From NCBI RefSeq assembly GCF_900631615.1, contig NZ_LR131273.1:2388850-2452849 (forward strand): a DNA stretch of 64,000 nt, read 5' to 3'. A model generated the notes under the pieces. That model saw only the letters and a list, made by a program, of their open reading frames with translations. It made no database searches and was not told where the DNA came from. The first letter of the stretch is position 1, and each line of letters begins with the position of its first letter. Shown here in pieces: positions 35,866 to 45,803 of the stretch. Position numbers and translations under genes: made by a program. Source of the stretch: Tsukamurella paurometabola. GTDB lineage: Bacteria > Actinomycetota > Actinomycetes > Mycobacteriales > Mycobacteriaceae.

Positions 35866-36831
35866 TCAGTCCCCGACCGCAGCGACGTCGTCGTCGGCTC
35901 CCGCCCGGGGCGGAGCGCCCTCGTCGACGGTGGCGCTCGGGCCTGCTTCCGGGGCGGTGCCCGGGCCGTCCCTGCCGGAGGTTCCGTCCGAACCCTCGCC
36001 GCCCGAACCCGTGGGACCGTCGGGGGCCGCAGTACCGGTGGATGGCCCGCCGCTCGCCACTGTCTCGCCCGCCGGACGCTCGGCCGCGGACGCCGTCGAC
36101 GGCGGCGTCAGTGCCTCGGTCAGGATTCGCCCGTTCTCCGCCACGACGGCACCGGCCGCACCCAGCCCCGCCCGAACCGCGGAGACGGGATCCCCGGTGG
36201 CAGCGAGGTCCGCGGCCGCGGCGTTCGCGGTCTGCGTCGCCCCGAGCAGCGACAGTTCCGGCACGAAGAAGGCTGCGGCGAAGAACGCGTTCGTGCCGTG
36301 CACCACCGCCGTCTCCACCGGACCCTGCGGCGCCGGCGTGATACCGAAGGGAGGGGGCGTCGTGAGCGGTGGCGGGGTCGGCGCCACCGGCGGTAGCGGC
36401 TGCTGCAACGCGGCGAGCAGGTCGGTGCGCAGTGCCCCGACCGAGCCCGTGCCACGCCCGATCCGCATCAGGTCGAGCACCCCGATGATCACCCCGTTCT
36501 GGAACCGCGGCACCACCTGATTGAGGTCGTTGCCGATGATGCCGGTCATCGCGGCATCGGCGGGGCGCGTCACCTCCGCCGCGCCCGCACCGAGCGCCCG
36601 GAGCGGTCCGCCGCCGGCCGCGCGGACAGCCGCGCCCGGCGCCGCGAGGACGCCCGCCGGCACGCGGACCGCGCCCTGCAGCGCGTACGGGCAGATCGCG
36701 GCACAGTTCTCCAGCTGGTTCTGGGCGAACTCGCCCAGCAGCGCGCCCGGCGGAGGAGTCGCCGCGAAGGCCGGGACGGTCGCGCACACCGCGAACGCCG
36801 CTATCAGGGAGAGGGATAGCCGCCTGCGCAT
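35866..36831 (-). CDS. Secreted Ala/Pro-rich protein, unknown
   Basis: The 321-aa protein has an N-terminal signal peptide (MRRRLSLSLIAAFAVCATVPAFAA, cleavage near AFA-A). The mature part has ENCAAICPYALQGAVRVP with two cysteines, a Pro-rich linker near residues 145-165, and a low-complexity Gly/Ser/Pro/Asp tail of about 75 residues. Export and a cell-envelope role are likely; no family was recognised. Convergent with DUF2277. Confidence 0.75.
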   Translation of the reverse strand: MRRRLSLSLIAAFAVCATVPAFAATPPPGALLGEFAQNQLENCAAICPYALQGAVRVPAGVLAAPGAAVRAAGGGPLRALGAGAAEVTRPADAAMTGIIGNDLNQVVPRFQNGVIIGVLDLMRIGRGTGSVGALRTDLLAALQQPLPPVAPTPPPLTTPPPFGITPAPQGPVETAVVHGTNAFFAAAFFVPELSLLGATQTANAAAADLAATGDPVSAVRAGLGAAGAVVAENGRILTEALTPPSTASAAERPAGETVASGGPSTGTAAPDGPTGSGGEGSDGTSGRDGPGTAPEAGPSATVDEGAPPRAGADDDVAAVGD

Positions 36832-36908
36832 GGCTGCGAATCTACTCGCGGTGTGAGGTGAATCACAGTCCTGCCTCGAGTGGGCAAGGTGCTCGACCCG
36901 ACCGTTGC

Positions 36909-36914
36909 TACGGT
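36909..36914 (+). promoter_or_regulatory. -10 box of the gene at 36921
   Basis: TACGGT then 6 nt (GGCCGA) then GTG 36921. Supports this start over open frame upstream to 36858. Confidence 0.5.
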
Positions 36915-36920
36915 GGCCGA

Positions 36921-37946
36921 GTGACCGAATGGGTGGAGGTCCTGAAAGTCCTGGTCGACGGCCCCAGGGTGCCGGTCCGGGGCATCGTTCGCACCATGAA
37001 CGCCGAGCTGATCGGGAAATCGCAGACCTTCGGGTTCATCGGAGCGCCGCCGCTGATGGTCGGCATCGACGGCCACGACGTCCGGGTGTGGCGGGACGGG
37101 CGGCGGGTCCGGGTCGAGCAACCCGATGGCACCCCGCTGTTCATCACCGATGGAGAGACGGCCTGGCAGTTCGGTGCGGACGGTGCGACCCCCACCGCTG
37201 CGGAAGCGGGGCGCGTGTACTACCACGGTCCCGGCGCGGAACTGCTCATCACGCGGAGCGCAGCCGAATGGCTGAGCGACGACTTCACGCGCCCGGCGCG
37301 GCCGGTTCGTGAGGTCGAGTACCTCGGGCGACGGTGCTGGGACGTGGAGCTGGCACCGCCGGAACACAAGCCGCACCCCATGCAGATGGTGGTCGATCGC
37401 GATTCCGGGGCGGTGCTCGAGCAGCGCAGCGACGCGTTCGGCTTCTCGGTCGGATTCACGGAGTTCGTCGTCGGCGAGGACGTGGACGACTCGACGTTCG
37501 CCTGGCGGGGGGATGCGATCTCGATGGACGAGGCACGCGCGGCGGACCGTGCGGCGTGGGAGGCGAGTCGCTCGGCGATACAGGAGGACCGACGCACGTG
37601 GTTCACCGGCAACGTCGCCGATCCCTCGTTCACGGTCTCGATTCCCGTCCAGCTGACGGTCTCGGACTTCGACGAACTCGATGAGGGCGACGGCGGCTTC
37701 TCCGCCAGACTGACCTCGAACTGGGGTTGGCACCTGGAGGGAACGCTGCTCCGCCGCCCGAGGGGCCCTGAGCCGTGGAACCCGGGCCGGGGGCTCGACG
37801 CGACGATTCGGCGCTGGTCCACCGAGCGGTTCGACTGGGCCTGCTGGCTCCACGGGATCGCCCTGGACGATGTGACACTCGCACAGTTGCAGGCGCACCT
37901 GCATCCCGGCGAGGACGCGGTGGACGAGTACACCGAACCCGCCTGA
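36921..37946 (+). CDS. Uncharacterised actinobacterial protein
   Basis: A 341-aa soluble protein with no signal peptide. A beta-rich middle (VRVWRDGRRVRVEQPDGTP, FITDGETAWQF, VEYLGRRCWDVELAPP, MQMVVDRDSGAVLEQRS) is reminiscent of LolA/LppX-type open barrels but cytosolic; the final 60 residues are Trp-rich. No function assignable. GTG start is supported by a TACGGT box 6 nt before. Confidence 0.75.
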   Translation: MTEWVEVLKVLVDGPRVPVRGIVRTMNAELIGKSQTFGFIGAPPLMVGIDGHDVRVWRDGRRVRVEQPDGTPLFITDGETAWQFGADGATPTAAEAGRVYYHGPGAELLITRSAAEWLSDDFTRPARPVREVEYLGRRCWDVELAPPEHKPHPMQMVVDRDSGAVLEQRSDAFGFSVGFTEFVVGEDVDDSTFAWRGDAISMDEARAADRAAWEASRSAIQEDRRTWFTGNVADPSFTVSIPVQLTVSDFDELDEGDGGFSARLTSNWGWHLEGTLLRRPRGPEPWNPGRGLDATIRRWSTERFDWACWLHGIALDDVTLAQLQAHLHPGEDAVDEYTEPA

Positions 37947-38011
37947 TCTCCACCCGCTCGTCCACCCGCGGGTGGATCCGATCGTCGCAGCTCGCGGGCA
38001 TCGTCGACGGC

Positions 38012-38893
38012 ATGACACCGGCACTGGAACTCAGATCGCTCACCAAGACCTACCGGACCGCGACGGGGGAGCGGTTCACCGCCGTCGACGCCGTCGACCT
38101 CACGGTCCGACAGGGCGAGGTCGTCGCCTTCCTCGGCCCCAACGGCGCGGGCAAGAGCACCACGATCGACATGATCCTCGGCCTGATCGCCCCCGACTCC
38201 GGGACGGCGACACACGCCGGCACCGTCGCCGCGGTGCAGCAGTCCGGCGGCCTCCTGCCCGCACTCACCGTGCAGGACACCGTCGAGCTGATCGCCGCGC
38301 TGCATCCCGGCTCCGACCCCGACGCGGCGATCGCCCGCGCCGGCCTCGGCGACCTGCGGCGGCGCACCGTCGGGAAGTGCTCCGGCGGGCAGCAGCAGGC
38401 CCTGCGGTTCGCCCTCGCGCTGCTCGCCGAGCCCGACCTGCTCGTCCTCGACGAGCCGACCGCGGGCATGGACGTCGACGCCCGCCGCCGCTTCTGGGCC
38501 GCGGTCCGCGACGACGCCCGGCGCGGCACCACGGTGCTGTTCGCCACCCACTACCTCGACGAGGCGGACCAGTTCGCCGACCGTGTGGTGATGATCGCCG
38601 GCGGACGGATCGTCGCCGACGGCGCCACCGCCGACGTGCGCGCCGCCGCCACCGGGCGCCGCGTCTCCGCCGTCCTCGGGCCCGACGGTGCCGCCGCCGC
38701 TGTCGCGGCCGTGCCCGGCCTCCGCGTCGCGGAGGTCCGGGGCGAGCGCACCGTCTTCGCCGTCGACGGCGATCCGCGCACCTCCGACGACGCGCTTCGA
38801 TTCCTGCTCACCCGCACCGACGCCCGGGACGTCGAGACCCTCACCCACGGCCTCGAAGAGGCCTTCCTGCAGCTCACCGAGGAGAAGGCATGA
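38012..38893 (+). CDS. ABC exporter ATPase
   Basis: The 293-aa ATPase has Walker A GPNGAGKST, signature CSGGQQQALRFA (Cys replaces the usual Leu before SGG), Walker B LLVLDEPTAGMD and switch ATHYLDEA, with a C-terminal regulatory extension. Overlaps the permease gene by 4 nt. Similar in type to the exporter at 9330-11119 but without a two-component system. Confidence 0.9.
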   Translation: MTPALELRSLTKTYRTATGERFTAVDAVDLTVRQGEVVAFLGPNGAGKSTTIDMILGLIAPDSGTATHAGTVAAVQQSGGLLPALTVQDTVELIAALHPGSDPDAAIARAGLGDLRRRTVGKCSGGQQQALRFALALLAEPDLLVLDEPTAGMDVDARRRFWAAVRDDARRGTTVLFATHYLDEADQFADRVVMIAGGRIVADGATADVRAAATGRRVSAVLGPDGAAAAVAAVPGLRVAEVRGERTVFAVDGDPRTSDDALRFLLTRTDARDVETLTHGLEEAFLQLTEEKA

Positions 38894-39669
38894 CCACCAC
38901 CGCGACCACGGCGACCCCCGGCTGGGGACTCACGCCCCGCTTCCTGCTGCTCGACGTGCGGCGGCAGCTGCGCAACCGGCAGACCCTCATCATCACCACC
39001 GTGCTCCCCGTCGTGCTCTACCTGGCGCTGCACGCGCAGGCCGGGGCGGACGCCCACTTCGCGCACGGCGACTTCGCCGCCTGGATGATGATCGGCCTCG
39101 CGCTGTACGGCGCCGCCGCCGCGGCCACGACGACGGCGGCGCAGGTCGCCGCAGAGCGGTCGACGGGCTGGGTGCGCACTCTGCGCCTCACCCCGCTGCG
39201 GCCGCCCGGCTACATCGCCTCGAAGGTGGTGAGCGCCCTGACCATGTCGGCATTGCCGGTCGTCGTGCTCGCGGTGCTGTCCGCCGCGACCGGGGCGCGG
39301 GCCGAACCGCGGGTCTGGGCCGGGTCGCTGCTCATCGCGTGGCTCGGGTCGGCCCTGTTCGGGGCGCTGGGTCTGGCGCTCGGTCTCGCGCTGCGGCCCG
39401 AGATCGTGATGCACGTGCCGGGGCTGCTGCTGACGGTGCTCGCCTTCGGCGGCAACGTCTTCTTCCCGCTGTCGGGCGGGATGCTCACCTTCGCGCAGTA
39501 CACCCCGATGTACGGGATCACCGCCCTCGCCCGCTACCCGCTGACCGGCGGCGAGACGCTGACCGGGGCGCACACCTCCCTGCTCGGCGCCGCCGCCAAC
39601 GTGGCCGTGTGGTTCGTCGTCTTCGCCGCGGCCGCGGCCCTGGCATACCGGCGCAGTGGCGAACGCTGA
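38890..39669 (+). CDS. ABC-2 type exporter permease
   Basis: The 259-aa membrane protein has six helices; the cytoplasmic elbow is VAAERSTGWVRTLRLTPLRPPGY, and the central FGGNVFFPLSGGML is typical of ABC-2 permeases of the DesK/DesR-linked group. Works with the ATPase just upstream; substrate unknown. Confidence 0.88.
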   Translation: MTTTATTATPGWGLTPRFLLLDVRRQLRNRQTLIITTVLPVVLYLALHAQAGADAHFAHGDFAAWMMIGLALYGAAAAATTTAAQVAAERSTGWVRTLRLTPLRPPGYIASKVVSALTMSALPVVVLAVLSAATGARAEPRVWAGSLLIAWLGSALFGALGLALGLALRPEIVMHVPGLLLTVLAFGGNVFFPLSGGMLTFAQYTPMYGITALARYPLTGGETLTGAHTSLLGAAANVAVWFVVFAAAAALAYRRSGER

Positions 39670-39707
39670 GCCGCTTCCCGGCGATTGTGAGGCACATCAC
39701 ACCGGCG

Positions 39708-39713
39708 TAGCCT
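39708..39713 (+). promoter_or_regulatory. -10 box of the DUF5313 gene
   Basis: TAGCCT then GGAGGC then ATG 39720. The 6-nt spacer itself looks like a ribosome site, so either a leaderless or a leadered start could be used. Confidence 0.4.
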
Positions 39714-39719
39714 GGAGGC

Positions 39720-40115
39720 ATGTCCACGCACGAACCGCGAACCACACCGAACCTCATCGAGCGGGTGAAGTACCTCATGGGGATGCGCCTGCCCGATTCC
39801 ATGCACGACTGGGTGGTCAACGACGCCACCGGCCCGGGCCACAACCGTCGCTTCTTCATCCGCGGCGCACTGATGTTCGTGCCCTTCCTCGTCGTCGCCC
39901 TGATCCTGCCCTCGCCGCTGTGGGTCAAGCTGGCGCTGGTCGCCATGATGGCCCTGCCCGCGATCGTCTTCGTCGGCGGCCTCCGCTCGATCTACCTGCA
40001 GGAACTGCTCGCCGACAACGGCATCGACCCGCACACCGAGAGCGGCAGCCAGCTCGAGGAGCACCGCCGTCGCGCGCGGGAGTACGAGGCGAAGTACCGG
40101 CACCGGGCGGCGTAG
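39720..40115 (+). CDS. DUF5313-like membrane protein
   Basis: The 131-aa protein starts with a conserved-looking soluble part (IERVKYLMGMRLPDSMHDWVVND) and has two close hydrophobic helices at about residues 48-83 with a charged coiled C-terminus. Matches the short mycobacterial DUF5313 group as I recall it; no function known. Confidence 0.7.
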   Translation: MSTHEPRTTPNLIERVKYLMGMRLPDSMHDWVVNDATGPGHNRRFFIRGALMFVPFLVVALILPSPLWVKLALVAMMALPAIVFVGGLRSIYLQELLADNGIDPHTESGSQLEEHRRRAREYEAKYRHRAA

Positions 40116-40118
40116 CCT
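40113..40118 (+). promoter_or_regulatory. -10 box of the glycosylase gene, overlapping upstream stop codon
   Basis: TAGCCT then 6 nt (CGCCGG) then GTG 40125. TAG is the stop of the DUF5313 gene. Confidence 0.5.
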
Positions 40119-40124
40119 CGCCGG

Positions 40125-41003
40125 GTGACGGCAGAACGCTCATGGGCCCCCGGGTACCCGCTCGACCTGCACGGCACCGTCGGCGTGCTCCGCCGCGGCG
40201 CGGGCGATCCCGCCTTCGCGCGCACGCCCGACGGCGCCGTCTGGCGCGCCGTGCACACCCCCGACGGCCCGGGAACGCTCCGCCTGCACTCCGCGGGCGG
40301 GACCGTATCCGCCCGCGCGTGGGGGAGCGGCGCCGCGTGGCTGCTCGACCGCGCCCCGGCGATGACCGGTGCGGACGACGACCCGTCGGCCCTGGAACCG
40401 CGGCACGACGTCGTGGAGCGGGCCGTCGCCGCGTCACCCGGCCTGCGCCTGACCCGCTCGGACCGGGTGTGGGAGGCCCTGGTCCCCGCCGTGCTGGAGC
40501 AGAAGGTGGTCGGCGCGGAGGCGTGGCGGTCGTGGCGCACCCTGGTGCGACGGTTCGGCACCGTCGCCCCGGGGCCGACGGGAGGCCCCGACCTGCGCGT
40601 TCCGCCACCGCGCACCGACTGGGCCGCGATCCCCGCGTGGGAGTGGCACCGCGCCGGCGTCGAACCCGTGCGGATGCGCACGATCATCGGGGCGAGCGCC
40701 GTCGAGGTCGAGCACCGCCCCGCGAAGCTCGGGGCCCTTCCCGGCATCGGGCCGTGGACCGTCGGGGACGTGCTGGGCCGGGCGTGCGGTGACCCGGACG
40801 CGGTGCCGGTGGGCGACTACCACCTGCCGCGGATCGTGGGAATAGCCCTCGCGGGCGAGGCGTTGGACGATCCCGGAATGCTCGACGTGCTCGAGCCCTA
40901 CCGCGGTCAGCGCGGCCGCGTGATCCGGCTGCTGGTCCGGGCGGGCGTCGACCGGGAACGTCGCGGGCCGCGGGTGCCGGTGCGCGACTATCGTGGCCTG
41001 TAG
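40125..41003 (+). CDS. DNA-3-methyladenine glycosylase family (HhH-GPD) protein
   Basis: The 292-aa protein has the helix-hairpin-helix LGALPGIGPWTVGDVLGRACG and, after it, DAVPVGDYHLPRIVG with the catalytic-type aspartate. The N-terminal 100 residues are a beta-domain like AlkA. Probably excises alkylated bases. GTG start. It ends just before the rpsL promoter. Confidence 0.87.
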   Translation: MTAERSWAPGYPLDLHGTVGVLRRGAGDPAFARTPDGAVWRAVHTPDGPGTLRLHSAGGTVSARAWGSGAAWLLDRAPAMTGADDDPSALEPRHDVVERAVAASPGLRLTRSDRVWEALVPAVLEQKVVGAEAWRSWRTLVRRFGTVAPGPTGGPDLRVPPPRTDWAAIPAWEWHRAGVEPVRMRTIIGASAVEVEHRPAKLGALPGIGPWTVGDVLGRACGDPDAVPVGDYHLPRIVGIALAGEALDDPGMLDVLEPYRGQRGRVIRLLVRAGVDRERRGPRVPVRDYRGL

Positions 41004-41013
41004 GCAATGCATT

Positions 41014-41043
41014 TTGACCAGTGTGAGTTCAGACGGGTAAGCT
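41014..41043 (+). promoter_or_regulatory. Promoter of the str operon
   Basis: TTGACC, an 18-nt spacer, TAAGCT: a good SigA-type promoter, giving a 5' leader of nearly 300 nt before rpsL. Confidence 0.75.
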
Positions 41044-41078
41044 TGGTCGCCGTGCCTGGGTAACCAGGACTATTCACA

Positions 41079-41123
41079 CGTGTCCATGGCTAGGCCGGAC
41101 CTCCGGAACCGCCCATGGACACG
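41079..41123 (+). repeat. Inverted repeat in the rpsL leader
   Basis: The 11-nt arms CGTGTCCATGG (41079-41089) and CCATGGACACG (41113-41123) enclose 23 nt. It can form a stable hairpin near the 5' end of the str mRNA. The rest of the 343-nt space between the glycosylase gene and rpsL shows no gene. Confidence 0.6.
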
Positions 41124-41346
41124 CGACACGCCCGACCTCGGGGTACGTGCGAGGCGGGTAGCTACTTCCCGGAAACGGGACTGACCAGCGGAAACGACGC
41201 GAGTCGGCGAAGCCGGTGGGGCCGCGCTGCGGAAGTCGTTCTCCCCTCCGCGGGGGCGCGCGACTTGCCCGGAGCTACAACCGCAGCAGTAGGAACACGC
41301 CGGCCGTGCGGTCGGCGACAGCCGAAACGAAGGAAACAGCGCTTCT

Positions 41347-41721
41347 ATGCCAACTATCAACCAGCTGGTCCGCAAGGGCCGCCGGGACAAGGCGTCCAAG
41401 ACGAAGGTGGCCGCCCTCAAGGGCTCGCCGCAGCGTCGTGGCGTGTGCACCCGCGTCTACACCACGACCCCGAAGAAGCCGAACTCGGCTCTCCGTAAGG
41501 TCGCCCGCGTCCGTCTGACGAGCTCGGTCGAGGTCACCGCGTACATCCCCGGCGAAGGCCACAACCTTCAGGAGCACTCGATGGTGCTCGTCCGCGGCGG
41601 TCGTGTGAAGGACCTCCCGGGTGTTCGCTACAAGATCATCCGCGGTTCGCTCGACACCCAGGGTGTCAAGAACCGCAAGCAGGCGCGGAGCCGCTACGGC
41701 GCGAAGAAGGAGAAGGGCTGA
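41347..41721 (+). CDS. rpsL: 30S ribosomal protein S12
   Basis: The 124-aa S12 is of normal length. The two lysines where streptomycin-resistance changes occur, K43 (TTPKKPNS) and K88 ([11 protein letters not shown]), are wild type. First gene of the str operon; GAAGGAAA ribosome site before ATG; its stop overlaps the rpsG start (TGATG). Confidence 0.99.
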   Translation: MPTINQLVRKGRRDKASKTKVAALKGSPQRRGVCTRVYTTTPKKPNSALRKVARVRLTSSVEVTAYIPGEGHNLQEHSMVLVRGGRVKDLPGVRYKIIRGSLDTQGVKNRKQARSRYGAKKEKG

Positions 41722-42191
41722 TGCCTCGTAAGGGACCGGCGCCCAAGCGCCCCGTCGTCAACGACCCCGTCTACGGCTCGCCCGTGGTCACCCAGCTGGT
41801 GAACAAGGTGCTGCTGGACGGCAAGAAGTCCACCGCCGAGCGCATCGTCTACGGCGCGCTCGAGGCGACCCGTGAGAAGACCGGCACCGATCCGGTCCTC
41901 ACCCTCAAGAAGGCGCTCGACAACGTCCGCCCGTCGCTCGAGGTGAAGAGCCGCCGCGTCGGTGGCGCCACCTACCAGGTGCCCGTCGAGGTGAAGGCCG
42001 GCCGCGCCAACACCCTCGCGCTGCGCTGGCTGGTGACCTTCACGCGGCAGCGTCGCGAGAAGACCATGATCGAGCGGCTCGCCAACGAGATCCTCGACGC
42101 GAGCAACGGCCTGGGCGCTTCCGTGAAGCGTCGCGAGGACACCCACAAGATGGCCGAGGCCAACCGGGCGTTCGCGCACTACCGCTGGTGA
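41721..42191 (+). CDS. rpsG: 30S ribosomal protein S7
   Basis: The 156-aa S7 binds the 3' domain of 16S rRNA. The N-terminus PRKGPAPKR and the [31 protein letters not shown]-terminus match the family. Coupled to rpsL by a one-base overlap. Confidence 0.99.
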   Translation: MPRKGPAPKRPVVNDPVYGSPVVTQLVNKVLLDGKKSTAERIVYGALEATREKTGTDPVLTLKKALDNVRPSLEVKSRRVGGATYQVPVEVKAGRANTLALRWLVTFTRQRREKTMIERLANEILDASNGLGASVKRREDTHKMAEANRAFAHYRW

Positions 42192-42277
42192 TCTGATCCC
42201 GCGGGCCGGCCGACACCGGGCGGCCCGCGGGACACCGGAGTTCCAACCATCCTTTAACGAGAACGAGGCTTACCACC

Positions 42278-44383
42278 GTGGCACAGGAAGTGCTTACCGA
42301 CCTCACGAAGGTCCGCAACATCGGCATCATGGCGCATATCGATGCCGGTAAGACCACCACGACCGAGCGCATCCTCTTCTACACCGGTGTGAACTACAAG
42401 ATCGGTGAGACCCACGACGGTGCCTCGACCACCGACTGGATGGAGCAGGAGAAGGAGCGGGGTATCACCATCACCTCCGCCGCCGTGACCTGCTTCTGGA
42501 AGAAGAACCAGATCAACATCATCGACACCCCCGGGCACGTCGACTTCACGGTCGAGGTGGAGCGTTCGCTCCGCGTGCTCGACGGTGCCGTCGCCGTCTT
42601 CGACGGCAAGGAGGGCGTCGAGCCCCAGTCGGAGCAGGTGTGGCGCCAGGCCGAGAAGTACGACGTCCCGCGTATCTGCTTCGTCAACAAGATGGACAAG
42701 CTGGGCGCCGACTTCTACTTCACCGTGCGCACCATCGAGGACCGCCTCGGTGCGAAGCCGCTCGTCCTGCAGCTGCCGATCGGCGCCGAGGACGAGTTCG
42801 ACGGTGTCGTCGACCTGCTCGAGATGAAGGCCATCACCTGGCGCGGCACCGTCGCGATCGGCGCCGAGCCGACCATCGAGGAGATCCCCGCCGACCTCGC
42901 CGACAAGGCCGCCGAGTACCGCGAGAAGCTGCTCGAGACCGTCGCCGAGTCCGACGAGGCCCTCATGGAGAAGTACTTCGCCGGCGAGGAGCTCTCGATC
43001 GAGGAGATCAAGGCTCAGATCCGCAAGCTCACCGTCGACCGCGAGCTGTACCCGGTCCTGTGCGGCTCGGCGTTCAAGAACAAGGGCGTGCAGCCCATGC
43101 TCGACGCCGTGATCGACTACCTCCCCAGCCCGCTCGACGTGCCCTCCATCGAGGGTCACGTGGTGGGCAACGAGGAGGAGATCATCTCCCGCAAGCCGTC
43201 GTCGGAGGAGCCGTTCTCGGCCCTGGCGTTCAAGATCGCCGCGCACCCGTTCTTCGGCAAGCTCACCTTCGTCCGCGTGTACTCGGGTCACATCGACTCG
43301 GGCACCCAGGTCCTCAACGCGACCAAGGGCAAGAAGGAGCGCATCGGCAAGCTCTTCCAGATGCACGCCAACAAGGAGAACCCGGTCGAGGACGCGACCG
43401 CGGGCCACATCTACGCGATGATCGGCCTCAAGGACACCACCACCGGTGACACCCTCTGCGATCCCGCGAACCCGATCGTCCTCGAGTCGATGACGTTCCC
43501 GGACCCGGTCATCAACGTCTCCATCGAGCCGAAGACCAAGTCCGACCAGGAGAAGCTCGGCGTCGCGATCCAGAAGCTCGCCGAGGAGGACCCCACCTTC
43601 TCCGTCGAGCTCGACGAGCAGACCGGCCAGACCGTCATCGGCGGCATGGGCGAGCTGCACCTCGACATCCTCGTCGACCGCATGCGTCGCGAGTTCAAGG
43701 TCGAGGCCAACGTCGGCAAGCCGCAGGTGGCCTACCGCGAGACGATCCGTCGTCCCGTCGAGAAGCACGAGTACACCCACAAGAAGCAGACGGGTGGCTC
43801 GGGCCAGTTCGCGCGCGTCATCATCAAGCTGGAGCCGCTGGAGGACGCCGAGGACGGCGCCACCTACGAGTTCGTCAACGCCGTGACCGGTGGCCGCGTC
43901 CCGAAGGAGTACATCCCCTCGGTCGACGCCGGCGCCCAGGACGCGATGCAGTACGGCGTGCTCGCGGGCTACCCGCTGGTGAACGTCAAGGTCACGCTGC
44001 TCGACGGCGCGTACCACGACGTGGACTCGTCCGAGATGGCGTTCAAGATCGCCGGCGCGCAGGCCTTCAAGGAGGCCGCACGCCAGGCCGGTCCCGTCAT
44101 CCTCGAGCCCATCATGGCTGTCGAGGTCACGACCCCCGAGGACTACATGGGTGACGTGATCGGCGACCTCAACTCCCGCCGTGGCCAGATCCAGGCCATG
44201 GAGGAACGCAGCGGTGCCCGCCTGGTGAAGGCTCAGGTCCCGCTGTCGGAGATGTTCGGCTACATCGGCGACCTCCGGTCGAAGACCCAGGGCCGGGCGA
44301 ACTACTCCATGGTCTTCGACTCGTACGCCGAGGTTCCGGCGAACGTGTCGAAGGAGATCATCGCGAAGGTGAACGGGGAGTAA
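42278..44383 (+). CDS. fusA: Elongation factor G
   Basis: The 701-aa translocase has G1 [11 protein letters not shown]3 DTPGHVD and G4 NKMDKLGAD, followed by domains II-V with standard length. Start is GTG at 42278. Drives tRNA-mRNA translocation. The preceding 86 nt contain only a GC-rich spacer. Confidence 0.99.
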   Translation: MAQEVLTDLTKVRNIGIMAHIDAGKTTTTERILFYTGVNYKIGETHDGASTTDWMEQEKERGITITSAAVTCFWKKNQINIIDTPGHVDFTVEVERSLRVLDGAVAVFDGKEGVEPQSEQVWRQAEKYDVPRICFVNKMDKLGADFYFTVRTIEDRLGAKPLVLQLPIGAEDEFDGVVDLLEMKAITWRGTVAIGAEPTIEEIPADLADKAAEYREKLLETVAESDEALMEKYFAGEELSIEEIKAQIRKLTVDRELYPVLCGSAFKNKGVQPMLDAVIDYLPSPLDVPSIEGHVVGNEEEIISRKPSSEEPFSALAFKIAAHPFFGKLTFVRVYSGHIDSGTQVLNATKGKKERIGKLFQMHANKENPVEDATAGHIYAMIGLKDTTTGDTLCDPANPIVLESMTFPDPVINVSIEPKTKSDQEKLGVAIQKLAEEDPTFSVELDEQTGQTVIGGMGELHLDILVDRMRREFKVEANVGKPQVAYRETIRRPVEKHEYTHKKQTGGSGQFARVIIKLEPLEDAEDGATYEFVNAVTGGRVPKEYIPSVDAGAQDAMQYGVLAGYPLVNVKVTLLDGAYHDVDSSEMAFKIAGAQAFKEAARQAGPVILEPIMAVEVTTPEDYMGDVIGDLNSRRGQIQAMEERSGARLVKAQVPLSEMFGYIGDLRSKTQGRANYSMVFDSYAEVPANVSKEIIAKVNGE

Positions 44384-44528
44384 TTCCTCCCCGCTCTCCG
44401 GAGCGTGGCGCCCAGGCTCCGCCGCGGCGTCAGACTCACGGCCTGGCCGTGGCGTCGAAAACAACCGAAAGAAAACACCCTTGCCGGGCAACCGGCCCGG
44501 CAAGCACTCAAGTCCAGGAGGACACCAA

Positions 44529-45719
44529 GTGGCGAAGGCGAAGTTCGAGCGGACCAAGCCGCACGTGAACATCGGCACCATCGGTCACGTCGACCACGGC
44601 AAGACCACCCTGACGGCTGCCATCACCAAGGTTCTGGCCGAGAAGTACCCGGACCTCAACGAGGCCTCGGCGTTCGATCAGATCGACAAGGCGCCCGAGG
44701 AGAAGGCTCGTGGCATCACGATCAACATCTCGCACGTCGAGTACCAGACCGAGAAGCGCCACTACGCTCACGTCGATGCGCCGGGTCACGCCGACTACAT
44801 CAAGAACATGATCACCGGTGCTGCCCAGATGGACGGCGCGATCCTGGTCGTGGCCGCCACCGACGGCCCGATGCCGCAGACCCGCGAGCACGTGCTGCTC
44901 GCCCGCCAGGTCGGCGTGCCCTACATCCTGGTCGCCCTGAACAAGTGCGACATGGTCGACGACGAGGAGATCCTCGAGCTCGTCGAGATGGAGGTCCGCG
45001 AGCTGCTGGCCTCGCAGGAGTTCGACGAGGACGCCCCCGTCGTCCGCGTGTCGGGCTACCAGGCCCTGCAGGGCGAGGAGAAGTGGGTCGACTCGATCGT
45101 CGAGCTGATGAACGCCGTCGACGAGTCCATCCCGGACCCCGAGCGTGAGACCGACAAGCCCTTCCTGATGCCGGTCGAGGACGTCTTCACGATCACCGGT
45201 CGTGGCACCGTCGTCACCGGTCGCGTCGAGCGCGGCATCATCAACGTGAACGAGGAGGTGGAGATCGTCGGCATCCGCGAGAAGTCGACCAAGACCACCG
45301 TCACGGGCATCGAGATGTTCCGCAAGCTGCTCGACTCGGGCCAGGCGGGCGACAACGTCGGCCTGCTGGTCCGTGGCCTCAAGCGCGAGGACGTCGAGCG
45401 CGGCCAGGTCGTCGTGAAGCCGGGCACCACCACCCCGCACACGGAGTTCGAGGGCCAGGCGTACATCCTGTCGAAGGACGAGGGCGGCCGCCACACCCCG
45501 TTCTTCAACAACTACCGTCCGCAGTTCTACTTCCGTACCACGGACGTGACCGGCGTCGTGACCCTCCCCGAGGGCACCGAGATGGTCATGCCCGGCGACA
45601 ACACCGAGATGAGCGTCAAGCTCATCCAGCCGGTCGCCATGGACGAGGGCCTGCGCTTCGCGATCCGCGAGGGTGGCCGCACCGTCGGTGCCGGCCGCGT
45701 CACCAAGATCATCGCCTGA
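44529..45719 (+). CDS. tuf: Elongation factor Tu
   Basis: The 396-aa factor delivers aminoacyl-tRNA to the ribosome. G1 [10 protein letters not shown]3 DAPGHADY, G4 NKCDMV, and the kirromycin/C-terminal region [15 protein letters not shown] are intact. Start GTG 44529 follows CCAGGAGG. Separated from fusA by 145 nt, room for its own promoter, though none is convincing. Confidence 0.99.
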   Translation: MAKAKFERTKPHVNIGTIGHVDHGKTTLTAAITKVLAEKYPDLNEASAFDQIDKAPEEKARGITINISHVEYQTEKRHYAHVDAPGHADYIKNMITGAAQMDGAILVVAATDGPMPQTREHVLLARQVGVPYILVALNKCDMVDDEEILELVEMEVRELLASQEFDEDAPVVRVSGYQALQGEEKWVDSIVELMNAVDESIPDPERETDKPFLMPVEDVFTITGRGTVVTGRVERGIINVNEEVEIVGIREKSTKTTVTGIEMFRKLLDSGQAGDNVGLLVRGLKREDVERGQVVVKPGTTTPHTEFEGQAYILSKDEGGRHTPFFNNYRPQFYFRTTDVTGVVTLPEGTEMVMPGDNTEMSVKLIQPVAMDEGLRFAIREGGRTVGAGRVTKIIA

Positions 45720-45737
45720 TCTTCGGTAGTCAGCCGT

Positions 45738-45773
45738 GAACGGCGTCCCTCCCTTCGGGGAGGGGCGCCGTTC
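45738..45773. terminator. Terminator of the str operon
   Basis: A 16-bp stem (one G-T pair) with a TTCG tetraloop starts 19 nt past the tuf stop and lies between convergent genes. Confidence 0.9.
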
Positions 45774-45803
45774 CGCGTTTCCGGGTGGCCGCCGGGGCCT
45801 GCG

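Noticed and set aside
36300-36420. Repetitive-looking CGGCGG/CCGCC region as a tandem repeat or CRISPR
   Set aside because: It is the Pro-rich linker of the secreted protein on the minus strand; no regular repeat-spacer pattern.
38012-39669. Treating the two ABC-2 exporters as a recent duplication
   Set aside because: The ATPases and permeases differ strongly in sequence and gene context, so they are only members of the same broad family.
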